Below, piece by piece: positions 5,876-7,522 of a stretch of DNA of 7,522 nucleotides. Numbering within the stretch: the first letter of the stretch is position 1; each line of letters begins with the position of its first letter. The notes under the pieces were generated by a model. It made no database searches. It had not been told where the DNA came from and worked only from the letters and a program-made list of their open reading frames with translations. The stretch lies in contig DASWVC010000143.1 in the NCBI GenBank assembly GCA_036401335.1, forward strand, positions 1 through 7,522, given 5' to 3'. The DNA is from DASWVC01 sp036401335. GTDB lineage: Bacteria > Verrucomicrobiota > Verrucomicrobiia > Chthoniobacterales > JAFAMB01. A program made the position numbers and the translations under genes.

Positions 5876-6570
5876 CACGGCCGGAAACCGAGTGAGAAAT
5901 GCCTCTCCAGCGCCTGAAAAACGAGCTGGGAAAGCGTTGTCAGAAGCAGGTAGATGAATGCCACCACCAGTAGAAAAAAGAAAGCGTGGTACGCGCCTTT
6001 GCCGCTCGTGCCCGCGATAGCGTCCTGGCCAGCCCGCACCACCTCATGCAAACCAATCAGCGACACCAAAGCGGTTGCTTTCAGGATCACCTGCCAATTG
6101 TTGCTGATCCCGGGCAGTGCAAACCGCATCATCTGTGGAAACACGATTCGTCGGAAGGCTTGGGGGCGGGTAAAACCGAACGCCATCGCCGCTTCCCACT
6201 GCCCTTTCGGGACGGCAAGCACGGCTCCTCGGAACGTTTCGGTGAAGTAGGCCCCGTAAATGAAACCGAGCACGCTGATCCCGGCGACAAAAGGGTCGAT
6301 GTCAAATTGCGGCTGGCCAAGCGCATCCGTGACCCGGTTTAATAGATCCTGGAAACTGTAAAAAAGCAGGAGCATCAAAACCAGGTCCGGAACACCTCGG
6401 ATCAAAGTGGTGTAGAGCCCCGCTGGAATGGCCAGACGGCGGTCTGCGGACAGTTTGGCGGCTGCACCCGCCAAACCAAAGGTAAAAGCCACCACCAGTG
6501 AACCGAATGCCAGTTCCAGCGTCTCAACGGTGCCGGCCCAAAGTTGGGGGCCATAACCTTCCAGCAGCAT
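5875..6570 (-). CDS. hisQ: Basic amino acid ABC transporter permease (HisQ type)
   Basis: This is the second inner-membrane permease subunit, 231 residues. The start MLLEGYGPQLWAGTVETLEL is typical of HisQ/ArtQ proteins. Hydrophobic segments lie at about 14-38, 52-73, 93-117, 150-172 and 194-218. The EAA loop is complete: KGQWEAAMAFGFT (about 122-134, with E126, A127, A128 and G132), continuing RRIVFPQMMRFALPG. LIRGVPDLVLMLLLFY (about 56-71) is the conserved RG-x-P motif region. It begins 9 bases after the binding-protein stop and has no clear Shine-Dalgarno sequence. Its stop overlaps the next permease start. Together with HisM it forms the heterodimeric channel for the substrate delivered by the binding protein. 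Confidence 0.92.
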   Translation of the reverse strand: MLLEGYGPQLWAGTVETLELAFGSLVVAFTFGLAGAAAKLSADRRLAIPAGLYTTLIRGVPDLVLMLLLFYSFQDLLNRVTDALGQPQFDIDPFVAGISVLGFIYGAYFTETFRGAVLAVPKGQWEAAMAFGFTRPQAFRRIVFPQMMRFALPGISNNWQVILKATALVSLIGLHEVVRAGQDAIAGTSGKGAYHAFFFLLVVAFIYLLLTTLSQLVFQALERHFSLGFRP

Positions 6571-6579
6571 AGGACGCCG

Positions 6580-7359
6580 TTAGTTGCCCGGCACGGCCGA
6601 CAAATCGAAGTACTTGGCGGCGATTTTCTGGTAGCTGCCGTCCTTTTTCAATTCTGCAAGCGCCCGGTTTAGTGCACCCTTCAGGTCGCCATCCGTTTTG
6701 CGAACCCCGATGGCGGCAGCTGCTCCCAAAATTTTGTCGTCCTTGATTTCCGGTCCAGCAAACGCGTAGCCTTCGCCCCGGGGGGTCTTAAGGAAACCGT
6801 AGCCGGCCTGCACGCCATCCTGGAGCGCCGCGTCGAGCCGTCCCGACTTTAAGTCTTCGTAAACCTGGTCTTGGTTCTGGTAGGAAACCACCTTCACCCC
6901 GTTTGGTTCAAAATAGGTGCGGGCATAGGTTTCTTGCACCGTTCCTTGCTCGACACCGACTGATTTGCCCTTCAGCGAAGCCGGGTCAGGTTGAAGGTTG
7001 GAACCGACCTTCGCCACCATCCGGGTCGGGCTGTAGGAAATCCGATCGGTGAAATCAATCTGTTGCGACCGCTTTTCCGTTACCGACATGTCTGACAGAA
7101 CGGCATCGATTTTTCTAGACTGGAGGGCTGGAATCATCCCGTCGAAATCGTTCTCTACCCATTGGCATTGAGCGTTCAACTTGGCGCACAACGCTTTTCC
7201 AAGGTCAATGTCGAACCCGACCAGTTCACCGCTGGCCGCCTTCGACTCGAATGGCGGATAGCTTGGATCGACGCCGAACCGGATAAGTTTCCATTCCTTA
7301 CCCGAAACAAGCGTGATCCCGACACAGGTGGCGAGCCAGACGAGAACCAGTTTTTTCAT
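6580..7359 (-). CDS. hisJ: Periplasmic basic amino acid-binding protein (HisJ/LAO type)
   Basis: This is the periplasmic ligand-binding subunit, 259 residues. A signal peptide is visible: a KK start, a hydrophobic core to about residue 18, and likely cleavage after VSG at residue 20. Numbering the mature protein from K21 lines up with the enteric HisJ/LAO proteins as I remember them. Retained pocket positions are D31 and Y34 (DPSYPPFES), F72 (ENDFDG), S89 and S92, R97 (TEKR), T140/Q142 (EQGTVQET) and D181 (LQD). F72 matches the lysine/arginine/ornithine-binding protein rather than HisJ, which has Leu there. The family 3 binding-protein signature GFDIDLGKALC begins at 48, and C58 and C65 match the conserved disulfide. 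An unusual D90 replaces a usual Ser. It is first in the operon, with a very short upstream leader and no obvious Shine-Dalgarno. The substrate could be Lys, Arg, Orn or His. Confidence 0.94.
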   Translation of the reverse strand: MKKLVLVWLATCVGITLVSGKEWKLIRFGVDPSYPPFESKAASGELVGFDIDLGKALCAKLNAQCQWVENDFDGMIPALQSRKIDAVLSDMSVTEKRSQQIDFTDRISYSPTRMVAKVGSNLQPDPASLKGKSVGVEQGTVQETYARTYFEPNGVKVVSYQNQDQVYEDLKSGRLDAALQDGVQAGYGFLKTPRGEGYAFAGPEIKDDKILGAAAAIGVRKTDGDLKGALNRALAELKKDGSYQKIAAKYFDLSAVPGN

Positions 7360-7380
7360 AGCACGCGGCGCAAACGCGAC

Positions 7381-7408
7381 ACTCTAGAGAGCCGCCGCTA
7401 ACTTTCAA
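7381..7408 (-). promoter_or_regulatory. Candidate promoter of the importer operon
   Basis: Reading the minus strand, TTGAAA (7403-7408) is followed after 16 bases by TAGAGT (7381-7386). The boxes match the sigma-70 consensus at five and four of six positions. The start point would be near 7374, about 15 bases before the ATG at 7359, which fits the absence of a Shine-Dalgarno sequence there. The -10 region overlaps the palindrome CTCTAGAG (7383-7390). This is sequence matching only. Confidence 0.35.
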
Positions 7409-7522
7409 AGTCCGATTCCTGCCAACCCGGGCAGGCCGGGCCTTTTCTCCACTTAGCGCTGCAGCGAGCTATGGAGACCAGGCACTCCCGAAAACCGCCG
7501 CGTTCAGGGTTGAACGCCTCGC
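7409..7522. other. Right-edge intergenic sequence with two GC-rich dyads
   Basis: I see no gene here. Two symmetrical elements are present: CCCGG (7426-7430) with CCGGG (7436-7440), followed two bases later by TTTT, and the perfect 10-base palindrome CGCTGCAGCG (7457-7466). The first would be a weak plus-strand terminator, but no plus-strand gene lies upstream that needs one. Either could be an operator for the importer operon. Confidence 0.2.

Noticed and set aside
7324..7335. LATC at residues 9-12 of the binding protein as a lipobox
   Set aside because: Thr directly before Cys is not a usual lipobox residue, and the numbering fits cleavage after residue 20 as in soluble HisJ-type proteins.
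7426..7446. GC hairpin followed by TTTT as a plus-strand terminator
   Set aside because: The stem is only 5 bases, the T-run is offset by two bases, and no plus-strand gene lies upstream.
1..7522. Search by eye for CRISPR repeats, tRNA genes, insertion-sequence ends and long direct repeats
   Set aside because: None seen; only short dyads near gene ends and promoters were found.

Overview
The window is bacterial chromosomal DNA with eight well-supported protein genes, one plausible small gene and short intergenic regions. I see no rRNA, tRNA, CRISPR array, insertion sequence or integrase. No marker fixes the species. The genes fit a free-living Gram-negative bacterium, since the right side carries a periplasmic-binding-protein amino-acid importer. 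A soil proteobacterium or a member of another soil phylum such as Verrucomicrobiota are both possible, but this is a guess.

Layout: 1-260 holds no gene I can support beyond a weak open frame leaving the left edge. A small hypothetical gene (+) lies at 261-509, followed by a hairpin with a T-run that reads as an intrinsic terminator on the minus strand (525-557). Next is a minus-strand pair, read right to left: a DUF899 thioredoxin-like protein (1522-2292), then a DUF2182 polytopic membrane protein rich in Met and Cys (677-1468). Divergent from these, across about 129 bases containing small dyads, is a plus-strand pair: a regulator with two predicted winged-helix domains (2422-3642) and a cytosolic five-repeat beta-propeller of the glutamine-cyclotransferase-like type (3652-4338). 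Converging on this from the right is a complete HisJQMP-type importer on the minus strand (7359 to 4362): binding protein, two permeases, ATPase.

How the genes may work together: the four importer genes form one operon for uptake of a basic amino acid (histidine or lysine/arginine/ornithine class). The central four genes look like a separate module. The regulator and its propeller partner are divergent from a CxxC thioredoxin-fold protein and a Met/Cys-rich membrane protein, which suggests a regulated redox or metal-handling system. That link is inferred from gene arrangement only.

The central block is visibly more GC-rich than the left end and the importer operon, and three of its four genes have clear Shine-Dalgarno sequences where most flanking genes do not. 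It could be an acquired cassette, although no mobility gene or duplicated target site is visible. The most interesting candidate for an undescribed system is this regulator/propeller/DUF899/DUF2182 block.
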